This document shows, in pieces, positions 25,947 to 34,748 of a stretch of 64,000 nt of DNA. The stretch lies in assembly GCA_025517465.1 (NCBI GenBank), contig JAOPKE010000001.1, forward strand, positions 496,001-560,000. The letters run 5' to 3'. The notes under the pieces were generated by a model, which was not told where the DNA came from, searched no databases, and was given only the letters and a program-made list of their open reading frames with translations. Positions within the stretch are counted from its first letter, which is position 1. Each line of letters opens with the position of its first letter. Source of the stretch: Halobacteria archaeon HArc-gm2 (GTDB taxonomy: Archaea; Halobacteriota; Halobacteria; Halobacteriales; Haloarculaceae). The position numbers and the translations under genes are program-made.

Positions 25947-26215
25947 CTCTTCTGAGGAACGCAGTGACGAAGTAGGAAGCGCACGGAAGGGATTCGAGGT
26001 AGACGAGTCGCAGCGCCGTGCGTAGCGAGGCGACCGTCTCGGCGTGGTTCGAATCCCTGACGGAGCACTTCTCCCAACTCGAACCCGTGAGCGACAGCGA
26101 GCGGTGTTCGAACTACGCGAAGCGCGCACCGAGGGGATTCGAATGAGAGGAGTCGCAGGGGCCGAACGGAGTGAGGCCGTCGTCTCCGCGTCGTTCGAGT
26201 CCCTGGTAGAGCACT
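25925..26215 (+). repeat. Tandem degenerate copies of the tRNA-Glu 3' end
   Basis: The last 24 bases of the tRNA region (25925-25948) recur exactly at 26046-26069, and again in degenerate form at about 26192-26215. Each copy is preceded by about 75-85 bases of partly conserved filler, recognisable by GGGATTCGA, GAGTCGCAG and a GTCTC-GCGT stretch before the T-arm. Each unit is thus roughly 120-145 bases long. No open frame of interest lies within. The pattern resembles leftover attachment sites from repeated integration and excision at a tRNA gene. Confidence 0.75.
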
Positions 26216-26314
26216 CCCACCCTGCCGCCTCCTAGCAGTTTCTCTCGTGCACACAGATGAACTCAAACAATGTAGGAGGGCGAGCCGAGTCAGTCGGCCT
26301 GCGGAGCTAACGGG

Positions 26315-28252
26315 TTACGGGTGGAATATATCGAGCGTCCAGTTACCGTCTGCCTCGACGTTGATCCAGACGGGGCCGCCGGCCTTGTAAGACCGCGAAT
26401 TCGAGAACTTGCCGTTGCGGCGGACGATAATCTCGTGACTGCCATCAGCACCGTAGCCGTCGACGATGAACGTCCCGTCGCCGTCGTGTGTCCCGACGAT
26501 CCTGACGGTACCTTCCGTCCACAGCGGGCCGATGAATTCCGAGCCCGTGCCGGACGCCTCGACGGGGAGGTCTTCGAGGTCGTCGGCGTGGACTGCGGGC
26601 TGGGAGAGGTCGATCGACCACGCGCCGTCGGCCTCGACCTCGAGCCGGTAGGTGTCGTCGTCGACGGCCATGATCGATTCGCCGTTCGCGTTCCCGGACG
26701 TGGTCAGCAGGTTCTCGTTCCGTCCGAGTCCATCGGGTTTCGTCACGTCGACGGTGATCTCCTCGCCGTCGTGGGAGACGGTCGCGACGACGACGCCGTC
26801 GTCGAGATCGAACGTCGACGACTCGCCCGAGCCAGTCCCTTCGAACGTGTGGGACTGGCCCTCCTCGAGGATGGTTCCGCTCGGCCGGTTTCCGACCGGG
26901 GGTTCGTCGCCATCGAGGTCGAGCGTATCGTCGACGAGGTCGGAGGGGGTGACGACGTCGAGGTTGCGGTGTTCGATGTGATCGAGCAACAGTCCGAAGT
27001 CGTCGAGCGACATCCTGTTCCCACTCTCCACGTCGTCCGCGTCGACGATCCGCGGAATCCGCAACACGGTGAGCAGTTCGTACTGGTCGGAGTGGTTGAG
27101 GTAGCGGCGAACGCCGTCGTCGATCGCGGGCCCCCAGATGTACGGGATCATGTGCATATCGGTCGGTGGCACGCTGGTCGTCCCGGAACTGTAGAGGAAC
27201 GTCGACTCGTGGACGTCCCTGGCGACGTCGTAGGTCGTCGAATCCATTCCCCCGTCGGGAACGAACAGGTGGCGCGCCCCGTCCTCGAAGCCGTCGCTCG
27301 CGAGCGTGTCGCGGGCGGTCTCGAGGACCGATCGCTGCTGGTCTCCGGACTGCTCCGGCAAGGGTGTCGACACCGCCGGGAGCGAACAGACGTCCCAGCC
27401 GCGGTCGCTGACCTCGCGGAGTTCTTCGAGCCCCATGTGACCGCTGTCGCCGATTTGCTCGGGGCTGACCGGGACCGCCCCGCTCCAGTCGCGTTCCGCG
27501 AGCATCTCGGCGGCGATCTCGTAGTGCGAGTCGTGGCCTCCGTAGAACGCGAGGACCACCGCGCCGTTGCTTCCCGATTCGGTTCGCCGGAGGTCGTCGA
27601 CCAGCAGTTTGCTCGGCCCGCCCTCTGGCCCGTCCACGACGATGTTGATGCCGGTGACGTTCGAGAGATCCGGCTCGCCACCGGGTTTTTGCTGGTAGCC
27701 ACAGTCCAACCGGAACCAGCCGTCGTACTCGTCCGGCACCACACGTATGCTCGAGAGGCGCTCGTCCCGCGTCGGGGCGAGGAACTCCACTTTGATCCGA
27801 TCGGCAGACTCTGGCTTGACTGCCATCGAGACGTCCCACCCCTCGAGATCGAGCCCGTCCGGGAAGCGGAGCTCCACGCCGGCCGTTCCCTCGTCGCTCT
27901 CGATAACCGCCGCCTGCGATCCGAATCGCGCCTCGTCGGGGGCGGCCGAGATTTCGCCGGTCTGGGCGGTCAACTCCTCGAGCGACTCGAAGTCGAAGAG
28001 GACCTCGCCGGTCTCGATGGCAGGCCAGTTCGTGGGGCCAGTGGTCACGTCCTCCGTGGCGGTACCAGTTTCCGTGGCGGTACCAGTTTGGTTCTCGCCG
28101 GCTGCGCCGTCCGCAATTTCCTCCCCGCTGGGGTCGCCGTCCGAAAATACGCCCATACAGCCCGCGAGCGTAGTCGATACAGCGCCTGCACCGAGTGCGG
28201 CCAGTAGTTGTCGGCGAGACGAGCCGTCGTCCGAATCGCGTTCGGATACCAT
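26315..28252 (-). CDS. Tat lipoprotein with polysaccharide-deacetylase-like domain
   Basis: 645 residues. Seen: a twin-arginine signal with lipobox (SSRRQLLAALGAGAVSTTLAGC), then a Thr/Glu-rich spacer. A beta-sandwich, CBM-like region comes at about 80-230 and a NodB-like barrel at about 230-440 (AVVLAFYGGHDSHYEIAAEML, GRHLFVPDG-like and THLTV-like strands). Two repeats at the C-terminus, TFEGTGSGESSTFDL and IVGTHDGDGTFIVDGYG, may be surface-binding beta domains. The usual D-H-H metal triad of deacetylases is not obvious, so activity is uncertain. Exported and anchored on the outer face of the membrane. Alone in its operon. Confidence 0.75.
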   Translation of the reverse strand: MVSERDSDDGSSRRQLLAALGAGAVSTTLAGCMGVFSDGDPSGEEIADGAAGENQTGTATETGTATEDVTTGPTNWPAIETGEVLFDFESLEELTAQTGEISAAPDEARFGSQAAVIESDEGTAGVELRFPDGLDLEGWDVSMAVKPESADRIKVEFLAPTRDERLSSIRVVPDEYDGWFRLDCGYQQKPGGEPDLSNVTGINIVVDGPEGGPSKLLVDDLRRTESGSNGAVVLAFYGGHDSHYEIAAEMLAERDWSGAVPVSPEQIGDSGHMGLEELREVSDRGWDVCSLPAVSTPLPEQSGDQQRSVLETARDTLASDGFEDGARHLFVPDGGMDSTTYDVARDVHESTFLYSSGTTSVPPTDMHMIPYIWGPAIDDGVRRYLNHSDQYELLTVLRIPRIVDADDVESGNRMSLDDFGLLLDHIEHRNLDVVTPSDLVDDTLDLDGDEPPVGNRPSGTILEEGQSHTFEGTGSGESSTFDLDDGVVVATVSHDGEEITVDVTKPDGLGRNENLLTTSGNANGESIMAVDDDTYRLEVEADGAWSIDLSQPAVHADDLEDLPVEASGTGSEFIGPLWTEGTVRIVGTHDGDGTFIVDGYGADGSHEIIVRRNGKFSNSRSYKAGGPVWINVEADGNWTLDIFHP

Positions 28253-28315
28253 TCACCCGGACAGTGTCGAGGTAGGGCCCTCATTATTGAGTGGATAAAC
28301 GGGGCCAGAGATTTG

Positions 28316-28638
28316 CTGACTCGGCAAATCGGAGTCAGGCATTTCGACCATCACTGCAACTTTTCAGCCTGATGGTTCCGCGTGACGCGACCAGGAAGGA
28401 GTGCGACGCCTCCCTCACGACGGTCTATCGACGCGCCTCGACGCTTCAGAACCTCGACCTCCTCGAAGAACGGGATACAGTCGACGATGACGGTGCCCAC
28501 CGGAGCGAGTTCGAAACGACACTCGAGGGGCTCACGGTCGACCTCACTGATGACGAACTGCCGCTGACGCTCGAGACGCGCGACGAACTCGCTGACAATT
28601 TCACGTCGCTCTGGGACGATATTCGGGGTGAGGACTGA
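28316..28638 (+). pseudogene. Decayed winged-helix transcriptional regulator
   Basis: The 3' two thirds read as a winged-helix regulator: CDASLTTVYRRASTLQNLDL, then LEERDTVDDDGAHRSEFETT and a C-terminal LTDDELPLTLETRDELAD segment. The expected first helices are missing from this frame. A fragment resembling them (ISTITATFQPDGSA) appears in another frame around 28340-28385, ended by a stop, so at least one frameshift separates the parts. The membrane gene at 28638 overlaps its stop by one base, the usual arrangement for this HTH-membrane protein pair. Confidence 0.55.
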
Positions 28639-28901
28639 TGGAACCCTCGTTCGTCGTCGCCAAACTGATCACGCTCGTGTTGAGCCTCGTCGTGGCGTAT
28701 CTGGCGTATCACGGCTACCGGCGAGACGGCCAGACGACGATGCTGTACGTCGCCGCGGGCTTCGTATTTATCGGCGTCGGGGCGATCTGTGAGGGCCTGA
28801 TCTATCTCGTGTTTCGGACGACGATCGTGTCCGCCGCGCTCGTCCAGGCGGCAGTCGTCTCGAGTGGAATGGTGCTCATCCTCGTCTCGCTGACGAAGTG
28901 A
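28638..28901 (+). CDS. Small membrane protein paired with the HTH gene (DUF7521-like)
   Basis: 87 residues with three hydrophobic helices (AKLITLVLSLVVAYLAY, MLYVAAGFVFIGVGAI, and a C-terminal SAALVQAAVVSSGMVLILV). The ATG shares a base with the stop of the regulator upstream. Similar small haloarchaeal membrane proteins regularly accompany a winged-helix regulator. Function is unknown. The frame itself looks intact even though its partner seems broken. Confidence 0.7.
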   Translation: MEPSFVVAKLITLVLSLVVAYLAYHGYRRDGQTTMLYVAAGFVFIGVGAICEGLIYLVFRTTIVSAALVQAAVVSSGMVLILVSLTK

Positions 28902-28902
28902 G

Positions 28903-29112
28903 CTATTCCTGCCGAACTCGCTCTTTCACGTCCGAGATGGCGCTCCCGGCGCTGGCTCGCGTCTCGGCCACGACGGCGCCGGCCAGGCCGCCGATGGCGC
29001 CGCCGGTGCTCGCGGCGTTTCGGCTGAACAGGCCGCCGATGGCGGCGCCGACGGCGGCACCGATGGCTGCGTACTTCGCGCGGTTGACGAGGAAGAGGAT
29101 CCGTGATTTCAC
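28903..29112 (-). CDS. Small glycine-zipper membrane protein
   Basis: 69 residues from a GTG at 29112. Seen: a basic N-terminus (KSRILFLVNRAKYAAI) and a glycine/alanine-rich amphipathic stretch with GAAVGAAIGGLF and GGAIGGLAGAVVAE repeats, typical of glycine-zipper membrane or membrane-associated proteins. The C-terminus is charged. It is convergent with the gene ending at 28901. No function is known to me. Confidence 0.6.
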   Translation of the reverse strand: MKSRILFLVNRAKYAAIGAAVGAAIGGLFSRNAASTGGAIGGLAGAVVAETRASAGSAISDVKERVRQE

Positions 29113-29225
29113 GTGTAGGGAGACGCACAGAACGCCCATAAAAGTATGCGGTCGGTCCACCGACGAGCTCACGAGGAACGGCTGGCCGAGCACACGCCGC
29201 GACACGATGAAACTGAGTCGATTGG

Positions 29226-29237
29226 CGAACACGTTCG
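29226..29237 (+). promoter_or_regulatory. NarO-type operator upstream of norB
   Basis: CGAA-CACG-TTCG matches the CGAA-N4-TTCG inverted repeat reported for the haloarchaeal denitrification regulator NarO. It lies 65 bases before the norB ATG, a plausible activator distance. The regulator gene is not in the window. Confidence 0.55.
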
Positions 29238-29302
29238 GCCACGGACCCGGTGACTGAGAACTGGCCCCCGTTTCTTTTGTCAGGGTGTAGAATGGTTGGC
29301 TG

Positions 29303-31585
29303 ATGGAGTTACGACGCAAAACTATCGCGAAGGTGATCGCCGTCGCGTTCGTGTTCAACCTCGTCGTCATGGGCGCTGGTGCGTGGTTCGCCTACCAGGA
29401 AGCGCCGCCGATACCCGATCAGGTGGTCGGGCCCGACGGCGAGACGGTGGTCACCGACGAACAGATCAGGGACGGGAAGAAGGCGTTCCAGAAGAACGGG
29501 CTGATGAACCACGGGTCGATCCTGGGCAACGGCGCGTACTACGGTGCGGACTACACGGCCGACGCGCTGGAGTTGAAGACCCGGTACATGCGCTCGTACT
29601 ACGCCGAGGAGCGGTACGGCGGGGAGTACGATAGCCTGGCGTCCGAGGAGCGGGCGGCGGTGGACGACGTCGTGAAGCAGGACCTTGACGACCAGTACGA
29701 GGGCGGTGACATCGAGTACTCGGCGGCCGAACTGTACGCCCACCAGCAGGTGCGCGAGGAGTACGTCGAGCGGTACCACGAGGGAAGTCACGAGCGCGGC
29801 GTCCCCGAGGGGATGATCGGCTCCGAGGCCGAGGCCGAGGAGTTCGCCGACTTCGCCATGTGGACGGCGTGGTTCTCCCACACCGACCGACCCGACGGTG
29901 ACCACTCGTACACGAACGAGTGGCCGTACGCGCCGGGTGCGGGCAACGACGCCACTGGGGCGGCGATGACCTGGAGCGTCGTCGCGATGGTGTTGCTCGT
30001 CGCCGGTGCGGGCTTCGGCATCTGGCTCTACAGGTCCGTCGAACTGCCGGAGCCGTCCGCGGACGGACTCTCCGTGCCAGAACCTGGTGACGTGAGCGTG
30101 TTTCCGAGCCAGCGGTCGGCGTTGCGCTTCGTCCCGGTCGCGGCGGGACTGTTCCTCGCACAGGTGCTACTGGGGGGACTCCTGGCGCACTTCTACATCG
30201 AGCGTGCGGGCTTTTTCGGCATCGAAGAGATCTTCGGCGTCCACATCCTGCAAATCCTCCCCTTCGCGATGGCCAAGACCTGGCACATCGACCTGGGGAT
30301 CCTCTGGATCGCCGCGACGTGGCTGGGGGCTGGGCTCTTCCTCCCGCCGCTGCTGACCGGTCACGAACCGAAGCGCCAGTCGACGTACATCGACGGGCTG
30401 CTGGCCGCCATCGTCGTCGTCACCGTCGGCGGTCTGGGCGGCATCTGGCTCGGGTCCAACGGCTACTTCGGCGACCTCTGGTGGCTCGTCGGGAACGAGG
30501 GGCTGGAGTACCTCGAAGTCGGCAAGCTCTGGCAGTTCGGGCTGCTCGCCGGGTTCGGCCTGTGGGCCGTCCTCTCGATCCGCGGGCTGAAGCCGCTGCT
30601 CGACCGTGAGCCGGTGTACGGCCTCGCGCACATGATCCTGTACGCCGGCGGCTCTATCGCGCTGCTGTTCACCGCCGGCTTTTTCTTCACCCCGGAGACG
30701 AACATCGCCGTCACGGAGTTCTGGCGCTGGTGGGTCGTCCACATGTGGGTCGAGGGCGCCTTCGAGTTCTTCATCGTCGCCATCGTCGGGCTGACGCTGG
30801 TGTCGATGAACCTGCTCAAACGGCGAAGCGCGGAGAAGGCGGTCATGCTCCAGGCCTTGCTGGTGATGAGTACGGGCGTCATCGGCGTCTCGCACCACTA
30901 CTGGTGGGTCGGGATGCCGGATATGTGGATTCCCATCGGGAGCGTCTTCTCGACGCTGGAACTGATCCCGCTGGTGTTCATCCTCTACGAGGCGCTGGGC
31001 CAGTACACGGCGATGTCGGAGACGGAGGACTTCCCCTACAAACTCCCGTTCATGTTCATCGTGGCCAGCGGCGTCTGGAACTTCGTCGGCGCCGGCGTGC
31101 TCGGGTTCTTCATCAACCTGCCGCTGATCAACTACTACGAGCACGGCACCTACCTCACCGTCGGCCACGCTCACGCCGCGATGTTCGGCGCCTTCGGCTT
31201 CCTCGCGCTGGGGATGGTGACCTACATGCTCCAGATAGCCATCGAACCGGACCGCTGGGACGGTCGCTGGCTCCGGGCGGCGTTCTGGTGCTGGAACGTC
31301 GGCCTGGCGCTGATGGTGTTCGGTTCCGTCCTCCCGGTCGGGTTCCTCCAGCTGGAGGCGGCCTTCACCGAGAGCTACGCCGCGGCCCGGAGCGTGGCGT
31401 TCTACAACCAGCCGATTGTCCAGGACCTGTTCTGGGCGCGGCTCCCGGGTGACACGCTCATCATCCTTGGGACGGCCATCTACGCGGCCGACCTCGTCAG
31501 GAAGCGGTTCGTCCTCCGGGCGTCCGAGGAGGACCCCGGCGTCGACGACGTGGCGGTCGCCGAGGGCGTGCTGAGCGACGACTGA
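29303..31585 (+). CDS. norB: Quinol-dependent nitric oxide reductase (qNOR)
   Basis: 760 residues. Seen: an N-terminal membrane helix and a large external domain up to about 220, typical of the quinol-type enzyme with its fused NorC-like part. A 12-helix heme-copper-oxidase core follows. Histidine ligand motifs are FGVHILQILPFAMAKTWHID, HMWVEGAFEFF, GVSHHYWWVG and VGHAHAAMFGAFGF. Known: reduces two NO to N2O with electrons from quinol, at the membrane. The single-gene form without a separate cytochrome c subunit supports qNOR. It lies near nirK and has a NarO-type site upstream. Complete. Confidence 0.95.
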   Translation: MELRRKTIAKVIAVAFVFNLVVMGAGAWFAYQEAPPIPDQVVGPDGETVVTDEQIRDGKKAFQKNGLMNHGSILGNGAYYGADYTADALELKTRYMRSYYAEERYGGEYDSLASEERAAVDDVVKQDLDDQYEGGDIEYSAAELYAHQQVREEYVERYHEGSHERGVPEGMIGSEAEAEEFADFAMWTAWFSHTDRPDGDHSYTNEWPYAPGAGNDATGAAMTWSVVAMVLLVAGAGFGIWLYRSVELPEPSADGLSVPEPGDVSVFPSQRSALRFVPVAAGLFLAQVLLGGLLAHFYIERAGFFGIEEIFGVHILQILPFAMAKTWHIDLGILWIAATWLGAGLFLPPLLTGHEPKRQSTYIDGLLAAIVVVTVGGLGGIWLGSNGYFGDLWWLVGNEGLEYLEVGKLWQFGLLAGFGLWAVLSIRGLKPLLDREPVYGLAHMILYAGGSIALLFTAGFFFTPETNIAVTEFWRWWVVHMWVEGAFEFFIVAIVGLTLVSMNLLKRRSAEKAVMLQALLVMSTGVIGVSHHYWWVGMPDMWIPIGSVFSTLELIPLVFILYEALGQYTAMSETEDFPYKLPFMFIVASGVWNFVGAGVLGFFINLPLINYYEHGTYLTVGHAHAAMFGAFGFLALGMVTYMLQIAIEPDRWDGRWLRAAFWCWNVGLALMVFGSVLPVGFLQLEAAFTESYAAARSVAFYNQPIVQDLFWARLPGDTLIILGTAIYAADLVRKRFVLRASEEDPGVDDVAVAEGVLSDD

Positions 31586-31686
31586 CGGCCGTCGCCGTTT
31601 TTTGTTCGGACGGCGGATACCGTTCCGGTTCCGACCTCACCCGATGACCGGAACGTACACAACGCGGCCGGTTCTTTCTGCCGTCA

Positions 31687-31968
31687 ATGTCACCGACAGT
31701 CGACGCCCTCCGGAACGAAATCCGCGTCTCGGTCGGGCGGTACGAACGAGAATATTCCACTGCGTTCACGAAGGAGGCGCTGGCCGCAATTTGCGAGGCC
31801 GTGGGCTACGACGTCGACGCGAACCGCCTCCCGTCGAAGCCACGGATGCGGGCGGGAATCCTCTGGAAGATCGGTGAAATGGACGACGACGATCCGTCGG
31901 AGACGGAGAACGCGTTCAGAAAAGGCGAACTGCAGGCGGTCGCGGAGGCGCTTCGCGACGAAGCGTGA
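31687..31968 (+). CDS. Small conserved haloarchaeal protein
   Basis: 93 residues, soluble, with an acidic C-terminus. Seen: MSPTVDALRNEIRVSVGRYE at the start and a TKEALAAICEAVGYDVD helix, which gives a DNA-binding-like or SAP-like impression but no definite motif. It stands alone between norB and the Mrp gene, convergent with the latter. I do not recognise a function. Confidence 0.6.
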   Translation: MSPTVDALRNEIRVSVGRYEREYSTAFTKEALAAICEAVGYDVDANRLPSKPRMRAGILWKIGEMDDDDPSETENAFRKGELQAVAEALRDEA

Positions 31969-31996
31969 GCGTGGCAGACGGACGAGGCTCGTCGAT

Positions 31997-33103
31997 TCAG
32001 CGCGACTCGACCGCCGCGGGAACGTCGTCGCCCGCATGCTTGCCTGCCGCGTCGACGTGCTCGGCGACCTGCCGCCGGTTCTCCTCGCCGATGCGGTCGG
32101 CGACGGTGTCGACCATGTCGAACAGGTCCTCCTGAACTGGACTCTCGTCGTCGCGGACCGTCGGGCCGTCGCCGCCCTGGCTGTCGAAGTCGGGGTGGAT
32201 GGGCAGACGTGACAGGACCGGGACGTCGTAGTCATCGCGTATCTCGTCGCCGCCACCGTCGCCGAACACCGAGTGGTCGTCGCCGCAGCCGGGACACCGG
32301 AAGGTGCTCATGTTCTCGACGACGCCGAGGACGGGAGCGTCGTGGTCGGCGAACAGCCGAAGTCCCTTGCGAGCGTCCGCCACCGCCATCTCCTGGGGCG
32401 TCGTGACGATGACGACGCCGGCGACGGGCAGCGTCTGCAGGAGGTTCAGCGAGGCGTCGCCGGTCCCCGGCGGCAGGTCGACGACGAGGTAGTCGAGCCG
32501 GCCCCACTGGACCTCGTTGACGAACTTCATCATCACGTTGTTCACCATCGGCCCGCGCATGACCGCCGGCTCGTCCTCGTCGTCGGGCATCATGTGGTGG
32601 GTGCTCATCACCATGACGCCGTCCGACCGGGGCGGGACGATCTCCTCGTCGGGCGTGATGCCCGGTTCGTTCTCCGTGGGCAGGATTCGGGGGACGTTCG
32701 GCCCGTGCACGTCGGCGTCGAGGATGCCGACGCGGGCGCCCCTGTCGTTGAGCCCGGCCGCGAGGTTCGCCGCGACGGTGGTCTTGCCGACGCCGCCCTT
32801 GCCGGAGGCGACGGCGACGACGTTGCGGACGCCCAGCAGGACGTCCTCGTCGAAGCCGTGTTCCTCGCCGACGTTCGCCCGGAGGTCCGGTTCGAGGCCG
32901 GCCTCCTCGATTTCGTCGCGGATGGCGTTACCTATCTCTATCTCGGTGGGCGCGTAGGGCGCGTTGAACGCCAGCGACACCTCCGCAGTCCCGTCGCGGA
33001 CGGTGACGTCGTTCACCAGGCCCATCGAGACGATGTCCTCGTCGTTCGCCGGGTCCTGCACTGTCTCGAGTCGCTCGGTCAGTTCGCTTTCGGTTTCGGT
33101 CAT
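31997..33103 (-). CDS. Mrp/ApbC (NBP35) family Fe-S cluster carrier ATPase
   Basis: 368 residues. Seen: an N-terminal MIP18/DUF59-like domain (about 1-85), the deviant Walker A SGKGGVGKTTVA at about 100-111, Walker B VVDLPPGTGDASL, and a C-terminal pair in FRCPGCGDDHSVFG that can bind a bridging 4Fe-4S cluster. Known: such P-loop proteins deliver Fe-S clusters to apoproteins. Its place between norB and an Fe-S electron-transfer module suggests, without proof, a role in maturing that module. Confidence 0.9.
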   Translation of the reverse strand: MTETESELTERLETVQDPANDEDIVSMGLVNDVTVRDGTAEVSLAFNAPYAPTEIEIGNAIRDEIEEAGLEPDLRANVGEEHGFDEDVLLGVRNVVAVASGKGGVGKTTVAANLAAGLNDRGARVGILDADVHGPNVPRILPTENEPGITPDEEIVPPRSDGVMVMSTHHMMPDDEDEPAVMRGPMVNNVMMKFVNEVQWGRLDYLVVDLPPGTGDASLNLLQTLPVAGVVIVTTPQEMAVADARKGLRLFADHDAPVLGVVENMSTFRCPGCGDDHSVFGDGGGDEIRDDYDVPVLSRLPIHPDFDSQGGDGPTVRDDESPVQEDLFDMVDTVADRIGEENRRQVAEHVDAAGKHAGDDVPAAVESR

Positions 33104-33186
33104 GAGGTTCGTTGAGTTCGTAGTCGCGGGTCGCGGTCAGCGTCGGTTCGCCGGAAGCGGTCGGCGGGCGATACCGATGGGGCGGT

Positions 33187-33423
33187 TTAGAAGAACGCGA
33201 ACTTGATGACCATCGTCACCACGAACAGGCCGCCCCAGATGGCCGTCGTCAGCCCGGCGACGTAGCCGACGCCGAGCAGTGCCGACTGCCGGTCGCTCGG
33301 TTCGCCGAGGAACCACGCGACGAGCATCAGGTACACCGGCGCGAGGACGATGCCGAAGATGAGGTACGTCCCCGGCCCGACGAACGGCAGCGTGTGTGGC
33401 ACCGACGAGGCGAGCGGGATCAT
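33187..33423 (-). CDS. Small membrane protein of the NrfD operon
   Basis: 78 residues, two hydrophobic helices (YLIFGIVLAPVYLMLVAWFL and AIWGGLFVVTMVIKFAFF). Its ATG overlaps the NrfD stop by one base (TGATG), so it is translated with NrfD. It probably is a small accessory or anchoring subunit of that membrane complex. I do not recognise a family. Confidence 0.75.
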   Translation of the reverse strand: MIPLASSVPHTLPFVGPGTYLIFGIVLAPVYLMLVAWFLGEPSDRQSALLGVGYVAGLTTAIWGGLFVVTMVIKFAFF

Positions 33424-34748
33424 CAGTGGTCCACCTCCTCGTGGTCCGCCTCGATGGCGTGCAGTTCGACCACCGGGATCACCTTCGAGACGACCAGGAA
33501 GAACAGCACCGCGATGCCCGCCGTTCCGAGCACCGCCGACAGCTCGACCGCCGAGGGAACGTACGTGCCCGGGACCCCGTCGTAGAGCTGGAAGTGCGCG
33601 TGCTGGAGCCCCTCGACGACGAAGAGCGTCTTCTCGACGAGCGTTCCGACGAGCACCGCGAACGAAGCCACCACCATCGCGGGGATGCTGAACAGCGACG
33701 GCTTCAGCGCCGAGGCGAAGACGTACGCCAGCGTCACGCCGACGAGTCCGATGGCGACCCAGTACACCGGCGTCGAGAGCTTCACCTCGGTCGCGTGCTG
33801 GAGCGTCGTCGGCGCGGCGAAGATGCCGGTCACGACCTGCTGGAGCTGGAGCCAGAGGAAAAGCAGGCTGAAAAAGCCCAGCCAATTCGCCAGGCCCCGG
33901 AACACGACGTCCGGGATGAGTTCCTCCCAGTCGTAGGCCCACCGGAAGGCCGCGGCGATGATGATGATGCCGCTGACGGCCGAGGTGAGCGCGATGGAGA
34001 GGAAGGATGGGCCCTGGACGCCGCCGCTCCAGCCGGCCATCGACGGTAACAGCGCGAATAGCCACGGGATGACGCCCCCGTGGAGCAACAGCGGCGCCAT
34101 GATGATGATGGCGAAAGCCACCCACCAGACCATCCGCTCGACGACCGCGTCTTCCTTCTCTGTGTACCCGATCAGCAGGGCCTGGTACACCGGTTCCAGG
34201 ACGTCCGGGAGCTGGTCCCTCAGGCGATGGATGTCGTACCTGATGGTCAACATGAGGTACGTCGCCGTCAGGACGAAGTAGGCGGTGATGACGGTGACGT
34301 CCCACATCAGCGGCGACCACTGGACGCGCGTCGGCCACGCGGGCAGGACGCTCGTGACCAGCCTGTCCGGCCGGCCGACGTGGATCAGGATAAACAGGCC
34401 GGCACAGGTCAGCGCGGCGATGGTCAGCAGTTCCGCCATCCGCGCGACCGGCTGGTAGGTGTCGAGTCCGATGAGCCGGACGGCCGCCGACAGGATGATG
34501 CCGCCGTGGGCGATGCCGACCCACCAGATGAACGCGCCGATGTAGAGGCCCCACGGGACGCCGCCGCCGGAGCCCCAGTCGGCGAGGTTGGTGACGATCA
34601 TCCCGTGTTCGAGTTGCTGCGTGTAGAAGAACACCCAGACGCCGATGGCGCCCAGCGACGCCGCCAGCGCGAGGAGGTACCCCTTCGACCGGGACTGGAT
34701 CGGCCGGACGAGCACCTCGCGACTGACGCCCGAGACGTCGGCGCTCAC
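33423..34748 (-). CDS. NrfD/PsrC-type membrane quinol oxidoreductase subunit
   Basis: 441 residues, about ten membrane helices. Seen: WWVGIAHGGIILSAAVRLIG and FILIHVGRPDRLV, both typical of the NrfD fold that binds quinone. The GTG start at 34748 overlaps the stop of the Fe-S subunit gene as GTGA, showing translational coupling. Known: NrfD-type subunits exchange electrons between membrane quinones and a 4Fe-4S partner, in nitrite, polysulfide, DMSO or alternative complex III systems. Here the partner is the preceding gene. No molybdopterin subunit is encoded beside them. Confidence 0.85.
   Translation of the reverse strand: MSADVSGVSREVLVRPIQSRSKGYLLALAASLGAIGVWVFFYTQQLEHGMIVTNLADWGSGGGVPWGLYIGAFIWWVGIAHGGIILSAAVRLIGLDTYQPVARMAELLTIAALTCAGLFILIHVGRPDRLVTSVLPAWPTRVQWSPLMWDVTVITAYFVLTATYLMLTIRYDIHRLRDQLPDVLEPVYQALLIGYTEKEDAVVERMVWWVAFAIIIMAPLLLHGGVIPWLFALLPSMAGWSGGVQGPSFLSIALTSAVSGIIIIAAAFRWAYDWEELIPDVVFRGLANWLGFFSLLFLWLQLQQVVTGIFAAPTTLQHATEVKLSTPVYWVAIGLVGVTLAYVFASALKPSLFSIPAMVVASFAVLVGTLVEKTLFVVEGLQHAHFQLYDGVPGTYVPSAVELSAVLGTAGIAVLFFLVVSKVIPVVELHAIEADHEEVDH

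Noticed and set aside
25865-26266. Minus- and plus-strand frames over the tRNA-Glu tail
   Set aside because: They translate tRNA-derived repeats (SGIRT, RDSNPGP-like strings), a common spurious annotation in haloarchaea.
26321-28207. A 628-residue plus-strand frame opposite the lipoprotein
   Set aside because: The minus strand has a Tat signal and coherent domains, whereas the plus frame has no start context or motif.
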